NCBI RefSeq assembly: GCF_009862265.1
Contig: NZ_WWGX01000044.1
Span: 124,001 to 188,000, forward strand
DNA: 64,000 nucleotides
Source: Streptomyces sp. SID8352
Lineage (GTDB): Bacteria > Actinomycetota > Actinomycetes > Streptomycetales > Streptomycetaceae
Direction of reading: 5' to 3'
Below are positions 7,562-15,165 of the stretch, one piece after another. Both the position numbers and the translations under genes were made by a program. The notes beneath the pieces are model-generated. The model ran no database searches. It saw nothing but the letters and a program-made list of their open reading frames with translations, and was not told where the DNA came from. Every line of letters begins with the position of its first letter. Positions within the stretch are counted from its first letter, which is position 1.

Positions 7562-8416
7562 ATGACCGCCCAGATTCTCGATGGCAAGGCCACCGCAGCC
7601 GCGATCAAGTCCGAACTGGCCGCCCGCGTGGCGGCGCTCAAGGAGAGGGGCGTCACGCCCGGCCTCGGCACCATCCTCGTCGGGGAGGACCCCGGCAGCC
7701 AGAAGTACGTCGCCGGGAAGCACCGCGACTGCGCCCAGGTGGGCATCGCCTCCATCCAGCGCGAGCTGCCGGCCACGGCGACGCAGGAGGAGATCGAGGC
7801 GGTCGTCCGCGAGCTGAACGAGGACCCGGCCTGCACCGGCTACATCGTCCAGCTCCCGCTGCCCAGGGGCATCGACGAGAACCGCATCCTCGAACTGATG
7901 GACCCGGACAAGGACGCCGACGGCCTGCACCCGATGAACCTGGGCCGCCTCGTCCTCAACGAGCCCGCCCCCCTGCCCTGCACCCCCAACGGCATCCTGA
8001 CCCTGCTGCGCCGCTACGGCGTCGAGATCAAGGGCGCCGAGGTCGTGGTCGTCGGGCGCGGGGTCACCATCGGCCGCCCGATGCCGCTGCTGCTCACCCG
8101 CCGCAGCGAGAACGCGACCGTCACCCAGTGCCACACCGGCACCCGCGACCTGTCCGCCCACCTCCGGCGCGCCGACATCATCGTGGCCGCCGCCGGGTCC
8201 CCGCATCTGATCCGCGCCGAGGACGTCAAGCCGGGCGTCGCCGTCCTCGACGTGGGCGTCTCGCGCAACGCCGAGGGCAGGATCGTCGGGGACGTGCACC
8301 CCGACGTGGCCGAAGTGGCCGCGTGGATCTCCCCGAACCCCGGCGGCGTCGGCCCCATGACCCGGGCCCAGCTGCTGGTCAACGTGGTCGAGGCGGCGGA
8401 ACGCAGTGCCGCCTGA
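7562..8416 (+). CDS. folD: Methylenetetrahydrofolate dehydrogenase / methenyl-THF cyclohydrolase
   Basis: A 284-aa bifunctional cytosolic enzyme interconverting 5,10-methylene-THF, 5,10-methenyl-THF and 10-formyl-THF with NADP(H). The catalytic Tyr-Lys motif is in SQKYVAGKHRDC (near residue 50). The substrate loop is YIVQLPLPRGIDE, the NADP-binding fold VVVVGRGVTIGRPMPLLL, and the family signature PNPGGVGPMTRAQLL is near the end. The ATG at 7562 was chosen over the longer open frame because the family begins here (MTAQILDGKATAAAIK). It supplies formyl groups to PurN and PurH and uses the methylene-THF made by GlyA, all encoded in this window. Its end overlaps the DUF3017 gene by 11 bases. Confidence 0.98.
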   Translation: MTAQILDGKATAAAIKSELAARVAALKERGVTPGLGTILVGEDPGSQKYVAGKHRDCAQVGIASIQRELPATATQEEIEAVVRELNEDPACTGYIVQLPLPRGIDENRILELMDPDKDADGLHPMNLGRLVLNEPAPLPCTPNGILTLLRRYGVEIKGAEVVVVGRGVTIGRPMPLLLTRRSENATVTQCHTGTRDLSAHLRRADIIVAAAGSPHLIRAEDVKPGVAVLDVGVSRNAEGRIVGDVHPDVAEVAAWISPNPGGVGPMTRAQLLVNVVEAAERSAA

Positions 8417-8945
8417 GGCGAGGAGGAACACCGGCGGCAACGCGGTCGGGGGCGGACGCGGGACCGGCGCCGCGCCGGACGCGGGCGGCGTGCTCGACGA
8501 CGAGCCGACCGTTCCGGCCGCCCTCAGCGCCCCCGGCCCCGACGGTGTGGCGCGTCGCGTCAGCCGCCGCTTCCCCCTCTTCACCCGGGACACCGCCCGC
8601 CCTGAGGGCGGCGGCCGGGCCGCCCCCGGCGACGCCCCGGCGCCCGCCCGGCAGTGGCCCGTGCTGCTGGTCATCGGGCTGGCCGGAATCGGCCTGCTGA
8701 TCACCGCGCTCGACGTCTTCCGCTGGGGGCTGGTGCTGACCGGCGCCGCCCTGCTGCTCGGCGGGGCGCTGCGGTGGCTGCTGCGGGACGTCGGCATGCT
8801 CGCCGTCCGCTCCCGCTTCACCGACATCATGACCTACGGCACCCTGGGCGGCGTGATCGTCGTGCTGGCGCTGATGGCCCAGCCGGAGCCCCTGCTCGAA
8901 CTTCCGTTCCTCAAGGACACCCTGCACTTCACCGTCAGCCGGTGA
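8406..8945 (+). CDS. DUF3017 membrane protein
   Basis: A 179-aa protein whose GTG start (8406) lies inside the folD 3' end, so it is probably co-transcribed and coupled. The N-terminal 85 residues are polar and disordered-looking, with FPLFTRDTARPEG. The C-terminal DUF3017 part has three hydrophobic segments: WPVLLVIGLAGIGLLITAL, WGLVLTGAALLLGGALRWLL and GGVIVVLALMAQPEP. A DUF3017 protein after folD is the standard actinobacterial arrangement. Its function is unknown. The unit is closed by a hairpin at 8953-8983. Confidence 0.88.
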   Translation: MPPEARRNTGGNAVGGGRGTGAAPDAGGVLDDEPTVPAALSAPGPDGVARRVSRRFPLFTRDTARPEGGGRAAPGDAPAPARQWPVLLVIGLAGIGLLITALDVFRWGLVLTGAALLLGGALRWLLRDVGMLAVRSRFTDIMTYGTLGGVIVVLALMAQPEPLLELPFLKDTLHFTVSR

Positions 8946-8952
8946 CACCGCG

Positions 8953-8983
8953 GCCCGTCCCCCACCCCCGTGCGGGGACGGGC
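8953..8983 (+). terminator. Terminator of folD-DUF3017
   Basis: GCCCGTCCCC at 8953-8962 pairs perfectly with GGGGACGGGC at 8974-8983 around an 11-nt loop, eight bases after the DUF3017 stop. Confidence 0.7.
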
Positions 8984-9395
8984 CTGCGGCGAGATCAACA
9001 TTCCTGCACGTCATGGCCCTGGTTCAATGTCGGACCGGCCGCTGTGGCACGGAAGTGACCGTTCCGCCACGGAGTCCGGAGGGACGGGATGAGACCGGGA
9101 AACGACGGCGGGCGCACCAGGGCCCCGGGGTTCCGTTCCGGCCGCGGTGGCTCCGATGGGACACTGGACCGGGGACCCGCAGGTGTGCCACGGTGCACGC
9201 CACCGCCCTCGCGCACCCGTGCGAACCGCCCCCCGGGAACTGGAACCGAGGCCGGGCGCATCCCTGTGGGCAGCCGGGACGAGGATCCGGCACGGCCTCG
9301 CGCGCACGGGCGCCCGCGGGGGTGCGGGGGACGACGGGGAGCCACCACTGCACGTCACCGGGGGAGAACACGTCACCGGGGGAGAAGGGGAAGCA
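8984..9395. other. Long leader before the HTH-DUF2690 gene, with an 18-bp tandem repeat
   Basis: About 410 bases without a supported gene. Near 9042-9070 there is an imperfect dyad (GTGG..CGGAA with TTCCG..CCAC). At 9351-9368 and 9369-9386 the 18-mer CACGTCACCGGGGGAGAA is present twice in exact tandem. The second copy ends ten bases before the ATG at 9396 and supplies part of its purine-rich ribosome site. Confidence 0.6.
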
Positions 9396-10568
9396 ATGCC
9401 TCGTTGGAAGGCCTTGCCGGACGGACTCGATCCGCAGATCGCCGAGTTCGTCAGCCAACTGCGCCGACTCGTGGACCGCGGCGGTCTGAGCATCGCCTCG
9501 CTCGCCGACGCGACCGGCTACAGCAAGACGTCCTGGGAGCGTTATCTCAACGGCCGCCTGCTCGCGCCCAAGGGCGCCATCGTGGCGCTCGCCGAGGTGA
9601 CCGGGACCCACCCCGTCCACCTGACCACCATGTGGGAACTGGCCGAGCGCGCCTGGAGCCGCTCCGAGATGCGCCACGACATGACCATCGAGGCCATCCG
9701 GATATCCCAGGCGCGGGCCGCGCTCGGTGAGCCCGGCGCCGCCGCCGGTGCCGCCGCCGGCGGTGGGGCCGCCCGGGGCGGCGGGGCCCACCGCGCCGCG
9801 CGCGGGGCGCCCGGACCCGGTGCCGCCGCACCGGTGGTCCCGGCCCAGCCGACCGCCGCCGACAGCCCCGACGCCCACTTCGGCGCGCAGGGCTTCGGCG
9901 CCCCCGGCGGCCCCACCGAGGGCAACTCCTGGGGGATGGCCGGGTACCGGGGGCCCTCGCCCACCGGCCCCGTCCACCGGGCCCGCCCCGAGGGCGCGCC
10001 GCCCGCCGCCGGGAACGGCGGCCCGGCCGGAGGCCCGCCGCCCTCGCCGGGCCGTGGCCGGTCCGCCCCGGGCGGACGGCTGACGCCCACGACGCTGATC
10101 GTCGGGCTCGTCGGCGTGCTGGTGGTGATCGCGGGCGCCGTCTTCGTCCTGAACGGGGGCGACAGGAAGAAGCCCGCCGCCGAGGCCGAGCCGTCCCCCT
10201 CGCCCACCGCCGCGACCACGGCCGCGCTGCCGCCCGGCGTGAAGTGCGGCGGCGACGTCTGCACCGGCAAGGACCCCGAGACCATGGGCTGCGGCGGCGA
10301 ACTCGTCACCACCGCGGCCAGCACCACCGTCGGCGCCGCCGCCGTCGAGGTCCGCTACAGCAGCACCTGCGGCACGGCCTGGGCCCGCGTCACCCAGGCG
10401 GGAGCGGGCGACCAGGTCCGCATCAGCGCGGGCGGCGACCCCCAGAGCAGCCCCGTCGTGGCGGCCGGCTCGACCTCGGCGTACACCCCGATGGTGGCGG
10501 TGCGCGACGCGGCCGACGCGCGGGCCTGCGTGACGCTGGCCGCGGGCCAGGAGGGCTGCACGCGGTAG
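9396..10568 (+). CDS. Membrane-anchored XRE-type HTH protein with DUF2690 domain
   Basis: A 390-aa protein in three parts. Residues 1-80 form an HTH domain (FVSQLRRLVDRGGLSIASL, TGYSKTSWERYLNGRLLAPK). A long Gly/Ala/Pro-rich linker follows. One membrane span (TLIVGLVGVLVVIAGAVFVL, near residue 240) separates this from an extracellular DUF2690 domain with four or more cysteines (GVKCGGDVCTGKDPETMGCG; SSTCGTAWAR; ARACVTLAAGQEGCTR). The topology implies that the DNA-binding end is cytosolic and the Cys-rich end outside, as in one-piece membrane signal transducers. The start at 9396 is preceded by GGAGAAGGGGAAG. DUF2690 with an N-terminal HTH is a recurring streptomycete combination; no member has a function known to me. 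Confidence 0.85.
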   Translation: MPRWKALPDGLDPQIAEFVSQLRRLVDRGGLSIASLADATGYSKTSWERYLNGRLLAPKGAIVALAEVTGTHPVHLTTMWELAERAWSRSEMRHDMTIEAIRISQARAALGEPGAAAGAAAGGGAARGGGAHRAARGAPGPGAAAPVVPAQPTAADSPDAHFGAQGFGAPGGPTEGNSWGMAGYRGPSPTGPVHRARPEGAPPAAGNGGPAGGPPPSPGRGRSAPGGRLTPTTLIVGLVGVLVVIAGAVFVLNGGDRKKPAAEAEPSPSPTAATTAALPPGVKCGGDVCTGKDPETMGCGGELVTTAASTTVGAAAVEVRYSSTCGTAWARVTQAGAGDQVRISAGGDPQSSPVVAAGSTSAYTPMVAVRDAADARACVTLAAGQEGCTR

Positions 10569-10574
10569 CGCCGG

Positions 10575-10618
10575 GGCGGCGCGACCCGGGCGGCCCCGCG
10601 CCACCGGCCCGCGCCGCC
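10575..10618 (+). terminator. Probable terminator after the DUF2690 gene
   Basis: GGCGGCGCG at 10575-10583 is the exact complement of CGCGCCGCC at 10610-10618, with a long GC-rich loop that can fold further. Position right after the stop supports a terminator. Confidence 0.5.
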
Positions 10619-11472
10619 GGGGCCTCCGTACTCCCGGGGCCGGAATCTGCTGCGCGGAGCCCCGGGTGAAAGAAAATCCCGGGCGGGACGGTATACGTCG
10701 GGGCCCGGTGGGCACGCGGAGAGTACCCCCCACGGGAGTCCGGCAACGGCACCCCCGAACGGCGGCCGCCTTCGTCCTACCTCTCCCGGACAGGCGGCCG
10801 CCTCTTCGCGTGCCCGGCGGCTCTCGCACCCCGTCCCGGCGGTCGGGCTGCACGGTCCCGGCGGCCCTCGCACCCCGTCCCGGCGGCCCCGCCCCGCGTC
10901 CCTTCCCGTTGCGGGAGGGCACCCGGTCCCGACGGTCCGGGTGCACGGTTGCGGCGGTCCCGCACCCGGTTCCGGGCGGTCCCGTCCCGCGTCCGGGCGG
11001 TCCCGGTGCGCGGTTCCGGCGGTCCCGTCCCGCGTCCCTTCCCGTTGCGGGAGGGCACCCGGTCCCGGCGGTCAGGCTGCACGGTTGCGGCGGTCCCGCA
11101 CCCGGTTCCGGGCGGTCCCGTCCCGCGTCCCTTCCCATATGGGAGGGCACCCCGCCCCTCGCGGTCACGCACTCCGGTCCCGTGCGGCCCATCGGCCCCG
11201 TCCCCGGTCCTTGCGCCGGGCTTCGCTTCAGTCCCCGAACTCCCGGACGACCCCCGTCCTCTTCGCCCGCCCCGCGTCCCTCCGCACCCCGGCCGGGCCC
11301 GGTGCCGGGTGCGTTCAGCGGCCCCTTCCGGCGCCCCGGCGGGGCCTCCCGTCCCGTTTCCGTCCGCGAACCGCGGGCTCCTGCGCCGAACAGGCGGCAC
11401 GGGGCCGTTGTGGGACGGGCCACAGGGACCCTGACAGCCCCGGGGGGCCCGATGCGCGATAGCCTGGCGGCC
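10619..11472. repeat. Non-coding region with repeated hairpin units
   Basis: About 850 bases with no credible gene; the long open frames here are GC-bias artefacts without family features. Bases 10901-11147 contain three copies of a hairpin: CCTTCCCG-TTG-CGGGAGGG at 10901-10919 and 11037-11055, and CCTTCCC-ATAT-GGGAGG at 11130-11146. Longer repeated flanks surround them (GGTTGCGGCGGTCCCGCACC at two sites). The loop of the third copy differs while its stem is kept. Confidence 0.65.
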
Positions 11473-11502
11473 GATCGATCTCTTGGCGTCAAGAGATCGA
11501 TC
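11473..11502. promoter_or_regulatory. 30-bp palindrome upstream of mdh
   Basis: GATCGATCTCTTG (11473-11485) and its exact reverse complement (11490-11502) flank a 4-base centre, GCGT. The inner part, TCTTGGCGTCAAGA, is of the TCTTGA-n-TCAAGA type that MarR-family proteins bind. In S. coelicolor the MarR regulator TamR has been reported to control citrate-cycle genes including mdh. Assignment to TamR is inference. The palindrome is 49 bases before the start codon. Confidence 0.65.
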
Positions 11503-11551
11503 AGACGCCCGGGGCGGGACGCCCCACCGCCAGCTGTATACGGAGAACGCC

Positions 11552-12541
11552 ATGACCCGCACTCCCGTGAACGTCACCGTCACCGGCGCGGCCGGCCAGA
11601 TCGGTTACGCCCTGCTCTTCCGCATCGCCTCCGGCCAGCTGCTCGGCGCGGACGTGCCGGTCAGGCTCCGGCTGCTGGAGATCACCCCGGCGCTCAAGGC
11701 CGCCGAGGGCACCGCGATGGAGCTGGACGACTGCGCGTTCCCGCTCCTCCAGGGCATCGACATCAGCGACGACCCGAACGTCGCCTTCGACGGCGCCAAC
11801 GTCGCCCTCCTCGTCGGCGCCCGCCCCCGCACCAAGGGCATGGAGCGCGGCGACCTGCTGGAGGCCAACGGCGGCATCTTCAAGCCGCAGGGCAAGGCCA
11901 TCAACGACCACGCCGCGGACGACATCAAGGTCCTCGTCGTCGGCAACCCGGCCAACACCAACGCCCTGATCGCCCAGGCCGCCGCCCCGGACGTCCCGGC
12001 CGAGCGCTTCACCGCGATGACCCGCCTGGACCACAACCGCGCGCTGACCCAGCTCGCCAAGAAGACCGGCACCACGGTCGCGGACATCAAGCGCCTCACC
12101 ATCTGGGGCAACCACTCCGCCACCCAGTACCCCGACATCTTCCACGCCACGGTCGGCGGCAAGAACGCGGCCGAGGTCGTCAACGACGAGAAGTGGCTGG
12201 CCGAGGACTTCATCCCGACCGTCGCCAAGCGCGGCGCCGCCATCATCGAGGCCCGCGGCGCCTCGTCGGCCGCCTCCGCCGCCAACGCCGCCATCGACCA
12301 CGTCCACACCTGGGTCAACGGCACCGCCGAGGGCGACTGGACCTCCATGGGCATCCCGTCGGACGGCTCCTACGGCGTGCCGGAGGGCATCATCTCCTCC
12401 TTCCCGGTCACCACCAAGGACGGCCGTTACGAGATCGTCCAGGGTCTGGAGATCAACGAGTTCTCCCGCACCCGCATCGACGCCTCCGTGCAGGAGCTGT
12501 CCGAGGAGCGCGAGGCCGTCCGCGCCCTCGGCCTCATCTGA
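11552..12541 (+). CDS. mdh: Malate dehydrogenase
   Basis: A 329-aa NAD-dependent enzyme oxidising malate to oxaloacetate in the citrate cycle. The Rossmann loop is VTGAAGQIGYALLFRIASG. The active-site region shows GARPRTKGMERGDLL, VVGNPANTNALI, MTRLDHNRALTQLA and WGNHSATQYPDI, which carry the family's substrate Arg residues, Asp and His. Length and start (MTRTPVNVTVTGA) fit the cytosolic-type MDH of actinobacteria. CGGAGAACG precedes the ATG. It stands alone between a palindromic operator and its own terminator. Functionally it neighbours the sdh operon at 31-34.5 kb. Confidence 0.98.
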   Translation: MTRTPVNVTVTGAAGQIGYALLFRIASGQLLGADVPVRLRLLEITPALKAAEGTAMELDDCAFPLLQGIDISDDPNVAFDGANVALLVGARPRTKGMERGDLLEANGGIFKPQGKAINDHAADDIKVLVVGNPANTNALIAQAAAPDVPAERFTAMTRLDHNRALTQLAKKTGTTVADIKRLTIWGNHSATQYPDIFHATVGGKNAAEVVNDEKWLAEDFIPTVAKRGAAIIEARGASSAASAANAAIDHVHTWVNGTAEGDWTSMGIPSDGSYGVPEGIISSFPVTTKDGRYEIVQGLEINEFSRTRIDASVQELSEEREAVRALGLI

Positions 12542-12564
12542 TCCCCGCGGACCCGCACCGCACC

Positions 12565-12612
12565 ACGGGCCCCGTCCCGCCGGCATCCACGCGTCGGCGG
12601 GGCGGGGCCCGT
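12565..12612 (+). terminator. Terminator of mdh
   Basis: ACGGGCCCCGTCCCGCCG (12565-12582) pairs with 12595-12612 over 18 positions with one G-T wobble, around a 12-nt loop. It begins 24 bases after the mdh stop. Confidence 0.8.
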
Positions 12613-12739
12613 ACCCGTGGCGCCCGGTCCGTGGCTGTCCGGGTGGCCGGTGCCCGGACCGCGGCGGTCCGTTCCGGCACCGGGCCGGCCCGGGAACCGG
12701 GTGGGCCGGGGACAGGGCCGGCCCAGGAACCGGGGCGGC

Positions 12740-13546
12740 CTAGGAACCGGGGCGGGCCGCCGCGAGTTCCGCCGCCATGGCGCGCACGGCCTCCTGCGCG
12801 CGCCGCTGGAGCCCCGGGCCGAAGGTGATCCGGGTGGCGCCCAGGCCGCCCAGCTCCGCCGGGGAGGGGCCGTCCGGCATCGCGGCCATGTTGAGGGGCC
12901 CCTCGATCCCGGCCCGCAGCACCGGCAGCGCGGAGGGCGGGGCGCCCAGCGGATAGACGCAGTCCGCGCCCGCCGCCACGTACGCCGCCGCCCGCTCCAG
13001 TGCCACGTCGGGATCGGCGACGCCCAGCAGGAAGGTGTCGACGCGGGCGTTGAGGAACAGCCGGTCCCCGGCCGCCTCCCGCACCGCGGCCAGCCGGTCC
13101 GCCTGCTCGCCCGGCTCCAGCAGTACCCCGCCCGCGGAGTCCTCCAGGTTGCAGCCCACGGCGCCCGCCTCCAGCAGCCGTTCCACCAGCTCCGCCGGGG
13201 CGAGCCCGTACCCGTCCTCCACGTCCGCCGAGACCGGCACGTCCACCGCCCGGGTGATCCGGGCGACCGCCGCGAACATCTCGTCGGCAGGGGTGCTCCC
13301 GTCCTCGTAGCCGAGGGAGGCCGCGACGCCCGCGCTCGGCGTCGCCAGGGCCGGGAACCCCGCCTCCTCGAAGGCACGGGCGCTCGCCGCGTCCCACGGC
13401 CCCGGCAGCACCAGCGGGTCGCCCGGCGCCCGGCCGTGGTGCAGTGCCCGGAAGCGCGCCGCCCCGCCCCGCAGCGCGGCCCCGCCGGGGACCTCCGCCC
13501 CGCCGGACGCCTCCGCCCCGCCGTGCCGGGCCGCCCCGCTCACCAC
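12740..13546 (-). CDS. Isocitrate lyase / PEP mutase superfamily protein
   Basis: A 268-aa TIM-barrel protein of the PEP mutase/ICL family. Visible motifs: PGPWDAASARAFEEAGF, ADVEDGYG and GCNLEDSAGG (metal-binding acids), and LFLNARVDTFLLG. The isocitrate-lyase signature KKCGH is absent, so it is not a true ICL. It may act on a 2-oxo- or oxaloacetate-like substrate or C-C bond lyase substrate; exact activity unknown. The first 27 residues are low complexity. The GTG start at 13546 overlaps the stop of the upstream AhpD-like gene by seven bases, and the three genes to 14489 form one coupled operon. Confidence 0.88.
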   Translation of the reverse strand: MVSGAARHGGAEASGGAEVPGGAALRGGAARFRALHHGRAPGDPLVLPGPWDAASARAFEEAGFPALATPSAGVAASLGYEDGSTPADEMFAAVARITRAVDVPVSADVEDGYGLAPAELVERLLEAGAVGCNLEDSAGGVLLEPGEQADRLAAVREAAGDRLFLNARVDTFLLGVADPDVALERAAAYVAAGADCVYPLGAPPSALPVLRAGIEGPLNMAAMPDGPSPAELGGLGATRITFGPGLQRRAQEAVRAMAAELAAARPGS

Positions 13547-13986
13547 TCGGTGCTCCCCGGGGGGATGCGCCGGGCGACCATCAGCCGGTTCCAGGTGTTG
13601 ATGACGGTGATCAGCGCCAGCAGATGGGACAGCTCCCCGGCGTCGAAGTGCCGGGCGGCCTCCGCGTACACCGCGTCCGGCACGAAGCCGTCCGTCAGCA
13701 GCGTGACCGCCTCGGTCAGCGCCAGCGCCGCCCGCTCCCGCGCGTCGAAGACCTCGCCGGACTCCTCCCAGGCGGCGAGCAGATCGAGCTGCCGCTCGCT
13801 CACGCCCTGCTTGCGGGCGATCCCCAGGTGCATGTCCAGGCAGAAGGCGCAGTGGTTGAGCTGCGAGGCGCGGATCTGCACCAGCTCCGCGAGCCCGGCG
13901 TCGCCCAGCCCCTTCCTGGCCGCCTCGCCCAGCCTCCGGAGCGCCGAGCGGACCCCGGCCTCCAGGTGCGTGGTCCGGGCGGTCAT
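13540..13986 (-). CDS. Carboxymuconolactone decarboxylase / AhpD-like protein (copy B)
   Basis: A 148-aa all-helical protein with the CMD/AhpD signature ASQLNHCAFCLDMH: two redox-capable cysteines and a downstream His. Paralogues of this type act as peroxidase-linked thiol oxidoreductases or decarboxylases; with CxxC present, a redox role is likely. It is clearly homologous to the next gene upstream (shared NHCAFCLDMH, VTLLTDGFVPDAVYA and ITVINTWNR). Its ATG overlaps that gene's stop by four bases, and its own stop overlaps the PEP-mutase-like gene's GTG. Confidence 0.9.
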   Translation of the reverse strand: MTARTTHLEAGVRSALRRLGEAARKGLGDAGLAELVQIRASQLNHCAFCLDMHLGIARKQGVSERQLDLLAAWEESGEVFDARERAALALTEAVTLLTDGFVPDAVYAEAARHFDAGELSHLLALITVINTWNRLMVARRIPPGSTEW

Positions 13987-14489
13987 CCCTGCCGCCCCGG
14001 CTGGTGGTGGCCCGGGGTCTTGCGGCAGGTCACCCCGAAGCGGTTCCAGGCGTTGATCACCGCGATGGCGGAGATCAGCCGTGTCAGCTCCGCCTCCTCG
14101 AACACCGCCGCCGCCCTCGCGTACACGGCGTCCGGCACGAAACCGTCCGTCAGGACCGTCACCGCGTCCGTCAGCGCCAGCGCCGCCAGTTCCTTCTCCG
14201 TGTAGAAGTGGCGCGATTCCTCCCACGCGCCGAGCTGGATGATCCGCTCCGCGCTCTCCCCCGCCGCGAGCGCGTCCTTGCTGTGCATGTCCAGGCAGAA
14301 GGCGCAGTGGTTGAGCTGCGAGGCGCGGATCTGCACCAGCAGGTGCAGCGCCGGGTCCAGGCCCTGCCGGGCCGCGGTGTCCAGCCGGACCATCGCCCGG
14401 AACACGTCCGGGGCGTGCTTGTCCCAGTCCAGCCGGACGGGCACCTCGGGTGCGTACGCCCCCGCGGGCGTGCTGTCGGTTGTCGTCAT
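13983..14489 (-). CDS. Carboxymuconolactone decarboxylase / AhpD-like protein (copy A)
   Basis: A 168-aa protein, first gene of the three-gene operon. It has the same core as copy B: QIRASQLNHCAFCLDMHSKD, GAWEESRHFYTEKE, TDAVTVLTDGFVPDAVYARA and VINAWNR. The longer N-terminus (TPAGAYAPEVPVRLDWDKHAPDVFRAM) is typical of the alkylhydroperoxidase-domain subfamily. CxxC and His are intact. Tandem paralogues suggest a heteromer or specialisation after duplication. No sigma or redox regulator is adjacent. Confidence 0.9.
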   Translation of the reverse strand: MTTTDSTPAGAYAPEVPVRLDWDKHAPDVFRAMVRLDTAARQGLDPALHLLVQIRASQLNHCAFCLDMHSKDALAAGESAERIIQLGAWEESRHFYTEKELAALALTDAVTVLTDGFVPDAVYARAAAVFEEAELTRLISAIAVINAWNRFGVTCRKTPGHHQPGRQG

Positions 14490-14527
14490 GATCCGACCCT
14501 AGGGCCTGCCCACCGGATACCGCCGCA

Positions 14528-14590
14528 GGCCGCCGGGGCCGCCGGGGCCGCCGGGGCCGCCGGGGCCGCCGGGGCCGCCGGGGCCGCCGG
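14528..14590. repeat. Seven exact 9-bp tandem repeats
   Basis: GGCCGCCGG is repeated seven times without a mismatch from 14528 to 14590, in the spacer between the AhpD-like operon and the lipoprotein gene. It lies just upstream of the AhpD-like gene's start. The copy number is likely to vary between strains. No coding role is supported. Confidence 0.8.
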
Positions 14591-14778
14591 GATCCGGTGG
14601 GACCCGGCGGGCGGGCGCCGCACCCCGGGCGGGGAGTGACCCCGACCCGGCCCGGGGGAGGGGGCCGGCCGCGCAGTGCCCCGCCCCTTCCCGGCCCCGC
14701 GCGGCCCTTCCCGACCCCGGGCGTACACTCGTTCGGCTCAACTGTCTTGGCAGCACGCGGAGTACGGGGGACGGGGAC

Positions 14779-15159
14779 ATGGCGGACGGCCGACGGAGGC
14801 TGAGGTCGAGCACGGTGGTGCTCGGTGGCATGGGGGTGCTGGCGGTGGCCCTGAGCGCCTGCGGCTCCGATCCCGACCGGCGGTGCGTGGACCGGGACAG
14901 CTACACCTACCTCCGGGGCTACCGCGTCGTCGCCGACCGGTACTGCGGGTCCGGCTCCTCCGGGGGCTCCAAGGCCGGTCACCAGGGCGGCGGTTCGTAC
15001 TCCAAGGGCACCGGCAGGGGCTCGCGCGCGGTGGACGGCGACTGGTACTACGACAGCGATGTCACGGCCGGCTGGGCCGACGACGGCACCTTCAGCCGAT
15101 CCCAGGCCGTCGACCGGGGCGGCTTCGGCTGCTCCGGCTCCGGCAGCGGCGGGAGCTGA
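14779..15159 (+). CDS. Small lipoprotein, YgiB-like position
   Basis: A 126-aa exported protein. A basic start (MADGRRRLRSSTVVL) is followed by a hydrophobic core and the lipobox VALSAC, with the lipid-bearing Cys near residue 28. The mature part has further cysteines (RRCVDRD, DRYCGSG, FGCSGSG) and a Gly/Ser-rich end. It is followed after six bases by an ATP-grasp gene of the YgiC type. In enterobacteria the DUF1190 lipoprotein YgiB sits beside YgiC, so this may be a distant functional counterpart; the sequence similarity to DUF1190 is not obvious by eye. Confidence 0.8.
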   Translation: MADGRRRLRSSTVVLGGMGVLAVALSACGSDPDRRCVDRDSYTYLRGYRVVADRYCGSGSSGGSKAGHQGGGSYSKGTGRGSRAVDGDWYYDSDVTAGWADDGTFSRSQAVDRGGFGCSGSGSGGS

Positions 15160-15165
15160 GCCGCC

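Noticed and set aside
9024..11492. An 822-codon minus-strand frame over the HTH-DUF2690 gene and the repeat region
   Set aside because: Composition is Gly/Arg/Pro without conserved features; the plus-strand gene has clear domains and a ribosome site.
12740..13546. True isocitrate lyase (aceA)
   Set aside because: The KKCGH signature is missing and the protein is only 268 residues; it is a PEP-mutase-type relative.
13444..14205. Plus-strand frame opposite the AhpD-like genes
   Set aside because: It is the complement of two clearly conserved CxxC proteins with coupled starts; no ribosome site.
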